From Bacteroidales bacterium (GTDB lineage Bacteria > Bacteroidota > Bacteroidia > Bacteroidales > UBA932), in NCBI GenBank assembly GCA_016295245.1, contig JAEDLO010000002.1, positions 1 to 55,609 of the forward strand: a stretch of 55,609 nt of DNA. Reading direction: 5' to 3'. Shown one piece after another: positions 1-8,487 of this stretch. Position 1 is the first letter of the stretch. Every line of letters starts with the position of its first letter. The translations under genes were made by a program, and so were the position numbers. The notes below the pieces were generated by a model. That model worked only from the letters and a program-made list of their open reading frames with translations. It was not told the DNA's origin and did no database searches.

Positions 1-190
1 GATTGGCGAGCCGGGTGTAGAAATATCCATTGTCCTCAAGGTCGAACAGGCGACCCATCTGGTCGCTTGTTTCGTACTTGAATGTAGTACTCTGGACTAT
101 GGGCATCTGCCTTGATTCTCCCTTGCCCGGGCTGTACCCTGCGTGTACACAGAGGGTTCCTATTGATTTATTTTCTTTCATCGGGTTCAT
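1..190 (-). CDS. metY: O-acetylhomoserine sulfhydrylase / Cys-Met metabolism PLP enzyme, N-terminal part only
   Basis: The reverse strand reads open from ATG at 190 (alternative ATG at 181) to the window edge, giving 63 residues. The start resembles MetY-type PLP enzymes: a GTLCVHAGY motif near residue 12, then RQMPIVQSTTFKYE, a GRLFDLE segment and YFYTRLAN, which in the family continues into the conserved NPT. These enzymes join O-acetylhomoserine with sulfide or methanethiol to make homocysteine or methionine. The PLP lysine lies outside the window, so the exact specificity (MetY versus cystathionine gamma-synthase) is inferred from the N-terminus only. The gene is divergent from the plus-strand operon that starts at 258. 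Confidence 0.82.
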   Translation of the reverse strand, partial: MNPMKENKSIGTLCVHAGYSPGKGESRQMPIVQSTTFKYETSDQMGRLFDLEDNGYFYTRLAN

Positions 191-257
191 TTGTTGGTTT
201 CGGAATGCAAATTTGATATTTTTTCCCGATATTTGCTCTATTAATTATTGTTATCTG

Positions 258-911
258 ATGTGTAAAAAATTCCTACTTTTCACACTTCTTGCCCTTGTTC
301 TCCCTGTCGCAAGGCTCTCCGCCGGGGAGCCGGAAAAGGCCAACGAATTCAGGCTGGGCATCGGAGACTGGATTTTCGAGGCTTCGTACTTCAGGACAAC
401 AGGTGTCGGGAATTACCAGGACAGGCCTTCCGGTACCGTTTATCACGAAAAACAGAATTACCGTTACATCCCACATATTTTCGCCGAGTACAACAGGCAA
501 CTGCGACCTTGGCTCTGGGCCGGAGCCCAGGTGGACTTCGGCGGTTTCAGTTGGGATAGCGTTTCCATTCCCGGAGGGACCAATACTATCACTGAAAGCA
601 GCTCCGAGAACTGCTACAACATCTCCATCCTCCCGTCCCTGCGCTTTGACTGGTTCAGGACCGAATATCTCAAGATGTACAGCGCCCTTCGCATCGGCAT
701 CGACATCAACACCGGCAGCGAAACAGATATGTTCGGCAAGAAAACGGTGGTGGCGCCCTGCTTCACTCCGGCCGTGTTGGGAATCACTGCAGGAAAAGGT
801 AACATTTTCGGCAACCTCGAAATCGGAGGCCTCTACGCCTTGCGCAACAAGAACCTCGTCTATATGTTCGGTTCACGACTGATATCCGCGTCTATCTCTT
901 TCAGGTTTTAA
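258..911 (+). CDS. Predicted outer-membrane beta-barrel protein, unknown function
   Basis: A 217-residue protein. The frame is open further upstream, but the ATG at 258 gives a clean signal peptide (charged CKK, hydrophobic LLFTLLALVLPVA, cleavage near residue 22), and a longer start would run over the divergent metY start. The mature part has alternating hydrophobic/aromatic strands (for example YIPHIFAEYNRQL and SILPSLRFDWF) and ends in SASISFRF, the terminal aromatic signature of barrels inserted by BamA. It is the first gene of a five-gene run with 6-nt spacers. No specific family is recognised, and ligand or function cannot be stated. Confidence 0.75.
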   Translation: MCKKFLLFTLLALVLPVARLSAGEPEKANEFRLGIGDWIFEASYFRTTGVGNYQDRPSGTVYHEKQNYRYIPHIFAEYNRQLRPWLWAGAQVDFGGFSWDSVSIPGGTNTITESSSENCYNISILPSLRFDWFRTEYLKMYSALRIGIDINTGSETDMFGKKTVVAPCFTPAVLGITAGKGNIFGNLEIGGLYALRNKNLVYMFGSRLISASISFRF

Positions 912-917
912 AGAAAA

Positions 918-2132
918 ATGAAGTCTGTATCAAAAACTATACTTGCAGCCGCCCTGACACTGACGTTTCAAGGTTGTATAGAGAAAATCGAATATGTCCA
1001 ATTCGATGATCCCGCTCTTTTCTCCCCTACCAAATCGGAGGTCACCGACCTCTCGCAGGGCATACCTTCAAATCCGCTCAGCAGCGTTGTGGAGACCAAG
1101 AGCAGCAGCGTCGATATGCCAACCATCCTCAAGGGTATGATACTTGGAGTTTATGGCAGCAACGTCCACTCCATCAGCGGCACCTACTGGTCAGTCGATC
1201 AGAATGGAGACCCCATCAGGCTCTCAGGCAAGGTAATCCTTCCCGCATCCGGCAAGATACGCAACTATATTCTCGTCAGTCACTACACTATCGGAGGCGA
1301 TTTCGAGGCCCCTTCAAACTCCTTCCAATTGGAAGGCATCCTCGCCACCGACGGCTATGCCCTGATAATGCCTGACTACATAGGATTCGGAGCCACCGCC
1401 CATCTCCCCCACCCTTATCTCTGCGCACACCTTACCGCACGGAACGTGGTGGATATGCTGCTGGCCGTGGACCCATATCTGCGCAAGATCGGCCGCGCGC
1501 CCGAGGATAGCTCCATCTACCTGATGGGCTACTCGCAGGGCGGTGCCACCACAATGGCCGTCCAGCGCCTGCTGGAAAGCGAATATGCCGACAAATACAA
1601 GATTCGCCGCAACTTCGCGGGAGGAGGCCCTTATGACATCTCGGCCACCTACGACAACGCCATCGAGAACAATTACCTCGGCATACCTTGCGCCATCCCT
1701 ATGATCATCATCGGAATGAACGTGGGCGAGAGGCTTGACCTCAATTATGAGGACTATTTCCGTCCTTTTCTGCTTGAGCATTATTCAGAGTGGATACTTG
1801 ACAAAAACTATAATGTACACCAGATAGCCGCCCTGATGAAGACCAAGATTCTGAGCGACTTCCTCACGCCCGAAGCGATGGAGAAACGAAGCCCGGGTAC
1901 GAGGAAATTCTATATGGCGATGATGCACAACAGCGTGCTGAGAGGCTGGCAGCCGCAGGCCCCGGTCTATATGTTCCACTCACAGGATGACGACACAGTG
2001 CCTTTCCTCAACTCGCAGCTTGCCAAGGAGGCCTTCAAAAACTGCAACATCGAATACAATTTCGGCCACTACGGCAGTCACATTCTCGGTGCATTGCGTT
2101 TTATCCTTACAGTTCACGAAATACTTAAGTAA
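918..2132 (+). CDS. Secreted alpha/beta-hydrolase lipoprotein (secretory-lipase / prolyl-oligopeptidase-like)
   Basis: A 404-residue protein with a lipoprotein signal: basic start, hydrophobic AAALTLTF and a lipobox ending at Cys20. The hydrolase core carries the nucleophile elbow GYSQGG with Ser206. A probable Asp lies in HSQDDDTVP (around 355-362) and a C-terminal His in the FGHYGSH segment (around 390). The stretch before the elbow (TDGYALIMPDYIGFG, then HPYLCA and TARNVVDML) resembles the fungal/bacterial secretory lipase family, whose members hydrolyse esters or small acyl substrates. It is probably anchored in the outer membrane, and the substrate is unknown. It follows the barrel gene by 6 nt. 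Confidence 0.8.
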   Translation: MKSVSKTILAAALTLTFQGCIEKIEYVQFDDPALFSPTKSEVTDLSQGIPSNPLSSVVETKSSSVDMPTILKGMILGVYGSNVHSISGTYWSVDQNGDPIRLSGKVILPASGKIRNYILVSHYTIGGDFEAPSNSFQLEGILATDGYALIMPDYIGFGATAHLPHPYLCAHLTARNVVDMLLAVDPYLRKIGRAPEDSSIYLMGYSQGGATTMAVQRLLESEYADKYKIRRNFAGGGPYDISATYDNAIENNYLGIPCAIPMIIIGMNVGERLDLNYEDYFRPFLLEHYSEWILDKNYNVHQIAALMKTKILSDFLTPEAMEKRSPGTRKFYMAMMHNSVLRGWQPQAPVYMFHSQDDDTVPFLNSQLAKEAFKNCNIEYNFGHYGSHILGALRFILTVHEILK

Positions 2133-2138
2133 CAGGAT

Positions 2139-2963
2139 ATGAAAAAGTTATATATTCTGCTCACTCTGCTACTTACAGCCGTTTCCTGCAACACGCAGCA
2201 AAAATACATCACGGAGAGCACGGACATACAACTCAGCGTCCAGGAAAAGCTGAGTACAGCCTCGAAACTTACCGTTGACCTCACACTCGAGAACGACAAG
2301 ACTTATTATTTCTGCGGAATCCTTCCCGCTGGCCAATATGTTGTCAGCAAAAACAACCTGCGCTTCATGCAGCTGTGTCTGGATTATCTCTACAAGGATT
2401 ACATCGAGTGGAGATTCCAGAAGCTTGTTGACAACGAGGAGTACGTAGCTTCTTTCGCAGGGCACTGTCTCCTTTACGGCAACAACACAAAGTCCTTTAC
2501 CCAGCTGGAGGCCGGAAAAGATTATCTGATCTTCGCTTTCTGCGTCAACCCGGAGACCAACGAGCCTATGGGAGAAATGCAATACGTGTATGCCAGCACC
2601 AGGGAGAGACACAGTTCCAACCTGACCGTAGAGTTGGTCTGCGAGGACAAAGATGACGGCCCATATGTCACCCTCATCCCATCAAATGACGAAGAGGACT
2701 ATTTCTGGGACTATGTCAACAAGGAGGAGTATCACAGAGACTATACAGATTTCCTGACTTTCTCCTACGATGACGTTGAGTACTACATCCGCCGCGACGA
2801 GAGCCCTACCGCAAGGGGCTTTGACACCTACAATGCCAAGGAAGACTTTCTTCCGGGCACCGAATTCTATGTGATTGCAGCAGGCTATGACGGAGACTTC
2901 ACCACTCCGCTCATCATCTGGGAGATCACCTATCCTTTCACCGAAATACACCGCATTCAATAA
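2139..2963 (+). CDS. Lipoprotein of unknown function
   Basis: A 274-residue protein. The first 17 residues form a lipoprotein signal (hydrophobic LLTLLLTAVS before Cys17). The rest is rich in Tyr, Asp and Glu and has a beta-sandwich feel, with two similar halves: each contains a TVDLTLENDKTYY or TVELVCEDKDDGPYVT type strand followed by a YFxDY-like acidic segment. This could be two immunoglobulin/fibronectin-like modules, as in many Bacteroidales surface lipoproteins, but I do not recognise a named family. It sits between the lipase-like lipoprotein and the degenerate isomerase homologue, 6 nt from each, so it is almost certainly cotranscribed. Confidence 0.72.
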   Translation: MKKLYILLTLLLTAVSCNTQQKYITESTDIQLSVQEKLSTASKLTVDLTLENDKTYYFCGILPAGQYVVSKNNLRFMQLCLDYLYKDYIEWRFQKLVDNEEYVASFAGHCLLYGNNTKSFTQLEAGKDYLIFAFCVNPETNEPMGEMQYVYASTRERHSSNLTVELVCEDKDDGPYVTLIPSNDEEDYFWDYVNKEEYHRDYTDFLTFSYDDVEYYIRRDESPTARGFDTYNAKEDFLPGTEFYVIAAGYDGDFTTPLIIWEITYPFTEIHRIQ

Positions 2964-2969
2964 AGAGAA

Positions 2970-3944
2970 ATGGAAGAAGACAAGAAGTTGTACCCGATGC
3001 AGTTCTGCACGCTCAGGGACGAATACAAATGGGGATATGAGGAGTTCAAGCTGGCCGACCTGGGTTATAGGGACTCGCTGGTACGCGAGGGCTGGCTTAT
3101 GGGCAACAGCATAAGCGAGATAATGGATATGTACCTCGACAGGGTTGTCGGGGACAATGTTTTCGAATACTACGGGAGACAGTTTCCGCTCAGCGTCAAG
3201 AATATTTGCGTAAACGGAAGCCTGCCTCTGCAGGTATGCCCCGATGACAGCTTAGCCTTCGAACGCTATGACTTTCTCGGGAAGGACAAGGTCTGGTATG
3301 TGGTATCCTGCGGTAGCAATGCTGCCATCAAACTGGGATTCAAAACCGACACCGATGCTAGCCGGGTATATGAAAGCTGCCTTGACGGCACTATCGACAA
3401 GCTCCTCAATACAGTAGCCCCGTATCCCGGACAGGTATTGAGGATAGCTCCGGGAACTCCCCACGCGGCCCTTGGGGAAATCAACATCGTGGAAGTGTCC
3501 GAATCCTCTCCCCTGGATTTCTGTATGTTCGGCTGGGGACAGGAAGTATCTGAGGAGCAGTTTGACCCAGCGCTCTCCCTTGTGGATGCACTCGAGTTCA
3601 TCGATTACCGTGCCTTCAAGGCTTCAGACTCGCCGCTTGCCTTCAAGTCCAGCAAGCTGGAGCTTAAGGATCCCCTTCACGTCTATAGCCAGGCCGAAGG
3701 CAATTTCAGCCTCTATACCTGCCTCAAGGGCAGTGCCGACATCAGGATAGAAGTCTTCGGCCAGAACGTGGATTACAGACTCAATGCTATGGAAACTCTG
3801 CTGCTGCCGTCTGAATGCTATGACTACTATCTCCTGCCTCTCGAGCAGGGGACCTGTCTGGTCGAAAGCAGTGTGGACAGGGACGACAGGGACCCGTACA
3901 TCAATCCTGATGTCGCAAGTTCGCTGCCGGAAGATGAAGAATAG
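2970..3944 (+). CDS. Class I mannose-6-phosphate isomerase homologue with altered metal site
   Basis: A 324-residue cupin-type protein aligning with short class I phosphomannose isomerases. It has the FPLSVKNI... LPLQVxPDD segment, then GKDKVWYVV, the APGTPHA loop and a C-terminal cupin half. In the family the zinc ligands are the Gln and His of QVHPDD, the Glu of KTExWY and the His of GTxHA. Here Gln88 and His165 remain, but the His is Cys90 and the Glu is Lys107. The fold is therefore clear, while isomerase activity is doubtful. It could be a sugar-binding or regulatory relative, or have a different metal or substrate. It lies in the five-gene run, 6 nt from each neighbour. Confidence 0.75.
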   Translation: MEEDKKLYPMQFCTLRDEYKWGYEEFKLADLGYRDSLVREGWLMGNSISEIMDMYLDRVVGDNVFEYYGRQFPLSVKNICVNGSLPLQVCPDDSLAFERYDFLGKDKVWYVVSCGSNAAIKLGFKTDTDASRVYESCLDGTIDKLLNTVAPYPGQVLRIAPGTPHAALGEINIVEVSESSPLDFCMFGWGQEVSEEQFDPALSLVDALEFIDYRAFKASDSPLAFKSSKLELKDPLHVYSQAEGNFSLYTCLKGSADIRIEVFGQNVDYRLNAMETLLLPSECYDYYLLPLEQGTCLVESSVDRDDRDPYINPDVASSLPEDEE

Positions 3945-3950
3945 GGTACT

Positions 3951-4334
3951 ATGGAGACAGTAAGAATAGACAAATATCTCTGGGCCATCCGTGTGTTCAA
4001 GACCAGAAGCGAGGCCACCGAGGCCTGCAACGGAGGCAAGGTCAAGATAGCCGGAGTGAACGCCAAGGCATCCAAGGGTGTCAAGGTCGGCGATGTGATT
4101 GAGATACGCAAGGCCTCCGTCCTCTTCACCTATAGAATCATCCGCCTGACTGAAAGCCGGATGGGCGCCCAGCTCGTTCCTGATTTCGCGGAAAACCTCA
4201 CCCCGGATTCGGAACTTCAGAAGCTTCGCGCTCCGCGTGAAACCATAATCCTGAGCCGTGACAGGGGCAGCGGACGCCCTACCAAAAAGGACAGGCGCCA
4301 GCTGGATGAGCTTATGGACGGCTTTGACTTCTGA
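3951..4334 (+). CDS. hslR: S4-domain RNA-binding protein, HslR (Hsp15) type
   Basis: A 127-residue protein with an S4 domain in the first 60 residues: VRIDKYLWAIRVFKTRS, then GGKVKIAGVNAKASKGVKVGDVIEI. A basic tail follows (GSGRPTKKDRRQLDEL), as in heat-shock protein 15. Hsp15 of E. coli binds free 50S subunits carrying nascent chains and helps recycle stalled ribosomes. The same role here is inferred from the family. It is the last gene of the run starting at 258; the spacer to glmS holds a separate promoter-like box. Confidence 0.85.
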   Translation: METVRIDKYLWAIRVFKTRSEATEACNGGKVKIAGVNAKASKGVKVGDVIEIRKASVLFTYRIIRLTESRMGAQLVPDFAENLTPDSELQKLRAPRETIILSRDRGSGRPTKKDRRQLDELMDGFDF

Positions 4335-4371
4335 ATCCACAAAAAAATGCAGATTTTCTCTGTATTTTTTT

Positions 4372-4379
4372 TATTTTTG
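4372..4379 (+). promoter_or_regulatory. Bacteroidetes -7 box upstream of glmS
   Basis: TATTTTTG matches TAnnTTTG exactly, in an AT-rich 74-nt spacer between hslR and glmS. It would place the transcript start near 4385, about 24 nt before the glmS ATG. No TTTG is present at the expected upstream distance. The leader is too short for a glmS ribozyme. Confidence 0.5.
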
Positions 4380-4408
4380 GCGCTTGATATAATAAAATAC
4401 TAGTTTTT

Positions 4409-6253
4409 ATGTGTGGAATTGTTGGATATGTCGGAGGCCGTCAGGCCTTTCCGATTCTGATCAAGGGCCTCAAGAGGCTTGAGTACAGAGGGTACGACAG
4501 CGCCGGTGTCGCCCTCGTCAATGACAATGGCGAGCTCGCCGTTTACAAGACCAAAGGCAAGGTCGCAGACCTTGAAAGAGTAGCCCAGGGCAAGGATCAG
4601 AGCGGAAGCATAGGCATAGCCCACACCAGGTGGGCAACCCACGGCGAACCAAGCGATGTCAATTCCCATCCGCACGTGTCGGAGAACCATAACCTGGTGA
4701 TTATCCATAACGGCATCATCGAGAACTACCAGTCCCTCAAGACTTCCCTTATGGACAAAGGCTATCACTTCAACAGCCAGACCGACACTGAAGTCGTGGT
4801 GCAGTTCATCCAGTACATAATGGACACCAGCAAGCTCCCTCTGGAGCAGGCTGTACCTGTTGCGCTCAAGAACGTCATCGGCGCCTACGCCATAGCCATC
4901 ATCGACAAGAGGTTCCCTGACCGTATGATAGCAGCCCGCAAGGGCAGTCCGCTGATTATCGGCGTCGGCGAAAACGAGTACTTCGTGGGCTCTGACGCCT
5001 CCCCTATCATCGAATACACCAACAAGGTCGTATATCTTGGCGAGGAGCAGCTTGCCTACATCCAGCGCGACCACGAGCTCAAGATCACCGACCTTTCGAG
5101 CACTGAGCAGCCGACCGAAATCCACGAGCTCCAGATGTCCCTTAGCGAAATCGAAAAGGGCGGCTATCCTCACTTCATGCTCAAGGAAATCTTCGAGCAG
5201 CCTAAGACGCTTGCAGCCTCTATGAGCGGCCGTCTGCACCCTGAACTCGGCACCGTCAAGCTCTCCGGCATCATCGACAACCGCGAGCGCCTACTCAACG
5301 CCAAGCGCTTCGTCATCTGCGCCTGCGGCACTTCGTGGCACGCCGGCCTCATCGGCAAGTATATGATTGAGGAACTGACCCGCAAGCCTGTGGATGTGGA
5401 GTACTCTTCGGAGTTCCGCTACCGCAAGCCCGTACTCAGCCCGGACGACGTGGTGATTGCAATCTCCCAATCAGGTGAAACGGCCGACACACTTGCAGCC
5501 CTGCAGCTCGCAAAGGATGCCGGCTCCTTCCTTTTCGGCATCTGCAATGTTGTAGGTTCATCCATCGCCCGCGCCACCAACACCGGCTGCTATACCCACA
5601 TCGGTCCTGAAATAGGTGTTGCATCGACGAAGGCCTTTACTGCCCAGGTAACCACACTCTTCCTTATCGCCCTCAGCCTCGCTGAACAGCTCGGCACTAT
5701 CAGCGATGAAAAAAGGGCCGAACTTGTCAACGAGCTCCAGACTATTCCGGACAAGATCTCAAAGATACTCCAACACGACGACCAGATACGCGACCTGGCG
5801 AAGACCTTCACCTACGCGCGCAACTTCCTCTATCTCGGAAGAGGCTACAACTACCCTGTAGCCCTCGAGGGCGCGCTCAAGCTCAAGGAAATCTCCTATA
5901 TCCACGCCGAAGGCTACCCTGCCGCCGAAATGAAGCACGGTCCTATCGCGCTGATTGACGAGGAGATGCCTGTAGTCGTAATCGCGCCGAAGAGAGGCAA
6001 CTACGACAAGATTGTAAGCAATATCCAGGAGATCAAGGCCCGCAAGGGTAAGGTTATCAGCGTTGTAACCGAAGGCGACGAAGATGTGCGCAAGCTCTCA
6101 GACCACGTCTTCGAGATTCCTGACACCTTGAGCTGCTTCACTCCTATCCTCACCGTCGTGCCGCTCCAGCTGCTGGCATACCACATCGCAATCGCCAAGG
6201 GGCGCGACGTGGATCAGCCGCGCAACCTGGCGAAGTCAGTAACGGTAGAATAG
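4409..6253 (+). CDS. glmS: Glutamine--fructose-6-phosphate aminotransferase (isomerising)
   Basis: A 614-residue protein, the usual GlmS length. The N-terminal glutaminase domain starts MCGIVGYVGG, so Cys2 is the nucleophile after Met removal, and contains the AHTRWATHGEP loop. Two SIS sugar-isomerase domains follow (CGTSWHAG and SQSGETADT; later GRGYNYPVALEGALKLKEISYIHAE), and the protein ends in the typical DQPRNLAKSVTVE tail. It makes glucosamine-6-phosphate from fructose-6-phosphate and glutamine, the entry to UDP-GlcNAc, peptidoglycan and lipid A synthesis, in the cytoplasm. It is convergent with the YugP-like gene, with a 4-nt gap. Confidence 0.97.
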   Translation: MCGIVGYVGGRQAFPILIKGLKRLEYRGYDSAGVALVNDNGELAVYKTKGKVADLERVAQGKDQSGSIGIAHTRWATHGEPSDVNSHPHVSENHNLVIIHNGIIENYQSLKTSLMDKGYHFNSQTDTEVVVQFIQYIMDTSKLPLEQAVPVALKNVIGAYAIAIIDKRFPDRMIAARKGSPLIIGVGENEYFVGSDASPIIEYTNKVVYLGEEQLAYIQRDHELKITDLSSTEQPTEIHELQMSLSEIEKGGYPHFMLKEIFEQPKTLAASMSGRLHPELGTVKLSGIIDNRERLLNAKRFVICACGTSWHAGLIGKYMIEELTRKPVDVEYSSEFRYRKPVLSPDDVVIAISQSGETADTLAALQLAKDAGSFLFGICNVVGSSIARATNTGCYTHIGPEIGVASTKAFTAQVTTLFLIALSLAEQLGTISDEKRAELVNELQTIPDKISKILQHDDQIRDLAKTFTYARNFLYLGRGYNYPVALEGALKLKEISYIHAEGYPAAEMKHGPIALIDEEMPVVVIAPKRGNYDKIVSNIQEIKARKGKVISVVTEGDEDVRKLSDHVFEIPDTLSCFTPILTVVPLQLLAYHIAIAKGRDVDQPRNLAKSVTVE

Positions 6254-6257
6254 GTGT

Positions 6258-6932
6258 TTACCTCCTGTCGCTGGCGATCGAAATATAATAAATGAGGGTC
6301 GCAAGAGAACCCAGGGCCGCAACCACGTAAGTGTATGCGGCCCATTTTAATGCGTCCGCAGCCATAGGGGCGGTTCTGTCATCCACCAGGCCCGTGCCTT
6401 CCAGCCACTTGACGGCCCTCACGCTGGCGTTTATCTCAACCGGCAGGGTGACAAAGCTAAAGAGGGTGGTCATCGCAAAGAGGGCTATGCCCAGATAGAG
6501 CAGAGCCGGGCTGATGTTGATCAGGAGCACTCCTGCAAGAAGCACCCACTGGACTGTGTTGTTTGCAAAGTTCACAACCGGCACGAGAGCTGACCTCAGG
6601 CGCAGAGGGGCATAGCCCTCGGCGTGCTGGATGGCGTGCCCGGTCTCGTGGCAGGCGACAGCAAGAGCGGCAATCGATGGCGAATTGTAAACGGACTCGC
6701 TCAGATTGATGGTCATCGTCTGGGGGTTGAAGTGGTCTGTCAGTTTGCCGGGTATGCACTCCACTGACACATTGTCAATACCGTTGCGGCGAAGCATCAG
6801 ACGGGCAGCCTCGGCGCCTGTAATCCCCTGAGGAGAAGGCACTTTTGAGTATTTTGCGAATCTCGAATTGAGAGTCTGCTGGATGATGAACGAAAGCACC
6901 ATCACGGCAATAGTGATAATCCAGATATTCAT
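6258..6932 (-). CDS. Membrane zinc metallopeptidase, YugP family
   Basis: A 224-residue membrane protein with an N-terminal transmembrane helix (residues 3-20). The zinc-binding motif HETGH is at 95-99, followed by AIQHAEGYAPLRLRSALVPVVNF, then hydrophobic segments around 120-160 and 200-220. This is the pattern of the neutral zinc metallopeptidase family of Bacillus YugP. Its substrates are not known in the family. It is convergent with glmS and divergent from the GH28 gene across an 86-nt AT-rich spacer. Confidence 0.88.
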   Translation of the reverse strand: MNIWIITIAVMVLSFIIQQTLNSRFAKYSKVPSPQGITGAEAARLMLRRNGIDNVSVECIPGKLTDHFNPQTMTINLSESVYNSPSIAALAVACHETGHAIQHAEGYAPLRLRSALVPVVNFANNTVQWVLLAGVLLINISPALLYLGIALFAMTTLFSFVTLPVEINASVRAVKWLEGTGLVDDRTAPMAADALKWAAYTYVVAALGSLATLIYYISIASDRR

Positions 6933-6981
6933 TTTCTCTTATTTTTCTTTTTCAATATATGATACAAATTAAGAGCCATAA

Positions 6982-7013
6982 TTTGACTCTTCCAAAAATA
7001 TATGTTATTTTTG
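6982..7013 (+). promoter_or_regulatory. Bacteroidetes promoter upstream of the GH28 gene
   Basis: TTTG at 6982-6985, a 20-bp spacer and TATTTTTG at 7006-7013 fit the consensus fully. The expected start of transcription falls at about 7017-7020, on the ATG at 7019, so the message would have almost no leader. Confidence 0.6.
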
Positions 7014-7018
7014 AGATT

Positions 7019-8485
7019 ATGAAACGCATTATATTCTCCTTACTCCTTGTTATTCCTTTAGTTCTGTCTTGTAACACTACCAACAAGGCAGATGACCCTT
7101 GGGCAGAAGCTCACAAGATTGTCGAGACTATGACCAAGGTCAGTTTTCCTGAGCTGAGTGTCAATATCACGGATTTCGGCGCTGTAGCCGGAGACCCTTC
7201 AAAGCTCTCGCACGAGGCGATCAATCTCGCCATCGCGTCAGTAAGCCAAAGGGGCGGAGGTACAGTCAATGTTCCTCCGGGAGTTTTCTACACAGGTCCC
7301 ATCACGCTCCTGAGCAACGTCAACCTCCACCTCAGCGAAGGTTCCACCCTCAAGTTCGACCCTAATCCGGAGTTGTACTTCCCTGCTGTCCTCACCCGCT
7401 GGGAGGGTATCGACTGCTACAACACTCATCCTCTCATATACGCCTTCGGCCAGACCAACATAGCTTTGACCGGCAAGGGCACAATCGACGGCTCCGCCTC
7501 CAACGACAACTGGTGGGCAAGAGGCCGCCGCATCGAGAGGCGTCCGTTCCACGCAGATCCGGATGACCCGAACTCGGCTATCCTCGAAGGCTCACGCCTG
7601 AAGCTTCTTGCCTGGGGTGAGGGAAACGCCCCTATGCACAAGAGAGTCTATACCCTCACTGACGGCCTTCGCCCGCAGACCATCAATTTCTACCGCTGCA
7701 CAACCGTCCTGATTGAAGACATCACCCTTCTGAGCTCTCCATTCTGGGTTATTCACCCTCTTATGTGCACTGACCTGACGGTTCGCGGCGTGACCGTAAA
7801 CAACAACGGCCCTAACGGTGACGGCTGTGACCCTGAATCCTGCCGCAACGTCCTCATCGAAAACTGCGTCTTCAACACCGGCGACGACTGTATCGCAATC
7901 AAGAGCGGACGCAACAACGACGGTCGCAAATGGGCTATGCCTAGCGAGAACATCGTTGTGCGCAACTGCGTGATGGCCAACGGCCACGGCGGCGTGGTCA
8001 TCGGTTCCGAGATTTCCGGCGGCTTCCGCAACCTCTATGTGGAGAACTGCAAGATGGACTCCCCTAACCTTGACCGCGTCATCCGTATCAAGACTTCAAC
8101 AGCGCGTGGAGGCCTCATCGAAAACATCTATGTCAGAAACCTTGAAGTCGGAGAGTGCCGTGAGGCTGTCCTGAGAATCAACCTCAACTACGAATCCAAC
8201 GAACCTGCACAGCGCGGCTTCATCCCTGAGGTGCGCAACGTAAACCTTGAAGGCATCAACTGCCACAAGTCAAAGTACGGCGTATGGCTTTACGGACTTG
8301 AAGACCAGGTCAAGATCGACCGCGTCACTCTCAAGGACTGCAACTTCGAGGGTGTAAGCAGTGGCGGCAATTACGCCCACGGTCAGCTAGGTTCTATCGT
8401 GTTCGATAATTGCCGCATCAACTCAAAGAAGGTCGAATTCACCAATTCACTTCGTGAAGGCACCTTCAACGACGGTTTCAAATAG
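7019..8485 (+). CDS. Glycoside hydrolase family 28 (polygalacturonase-like) lipoprotein
   Basis: A 488-residue protein from the ATG at 7019. This start gives a lipoprotein signal with Cys18; the in-frame ATG at 6959 lies upstream of the promoter. It begins with the VNITDFGAVAGD...LSHEAINLAIAS segment typical of pectate-lyase-like parallel beta-helices. GH28 active-site motifs follow: NNNGPNGDGCDPES, NTGDDCIAIKSG, GHGGVVIGSE and VIRIKT, supplying the catalytic Asp residues and substrate-binding His/Arg/Lys. GH28 enzymes hydrolyse polygalacturonan or rhamnogalacturonan by inversion; the exact substrate is not readable. It is convergent (2-nt gap) with a secreted DOMON/PKD protein. No SusC/SusD pair is nearby. 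Confidence 0.93.
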   Translation: MKRIIFSLLLVIPLVLSCNTTNKADDPWAEAHKIVETMTKVSFPELSVNITDFGAVAGDPSKLSHEAINLAIASVSQRGGGTVNVPPGVFYTGPITLLSNVNLHLSEGSTLKFDPNPELYFPAVLTRWEGIDCYNTHPLIYAFGQTNIALTGKGTIDGSASNDNWWARGRRIERRPFHADPDDPNSAILEGSRLKLLAWGEGNAPMHKRVYTLTDGLRPQTINFYRCTTVLIEDITLLSSPFWVIHPLMCTDLTVRGVTVNNNGPNGDGCDPESCRNVLIENCVFNTGDDCIAIKSGRNNDGRKWAMPSENIVVRNCVMANGHGGVVIGSEISGGFRNLYVENCKMDSPNLDRVIRIKTSTARGGLIENIYVRNLEVGECREAVLRINLNYESNEPAQRGFIPEVRNVNLEGINCHKSKYGVWLYGLEDQVKIDRVTLKDCNFEGVSSGGNYAHGQLGSIVFDNCRINSKKVEFTNSLREGTFNDGFK

Positions 8486-8487
8486 CC

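Noticed and set aside
4335..4408. glmS ribozyme/riboswitch upstream of glmS
   Set aside because: The spacer is only 74 nt of AT-rich sequence with a promoter box and no room or pairing for the ribozyme.
6978..6985. ATAATTTG as a -7 box for the GH28 gene
   Set aside because: It has the wrong spacing of TA to TTTG; the exact match at 7006-7013 with a TTTG 20 bp upstream fits better.
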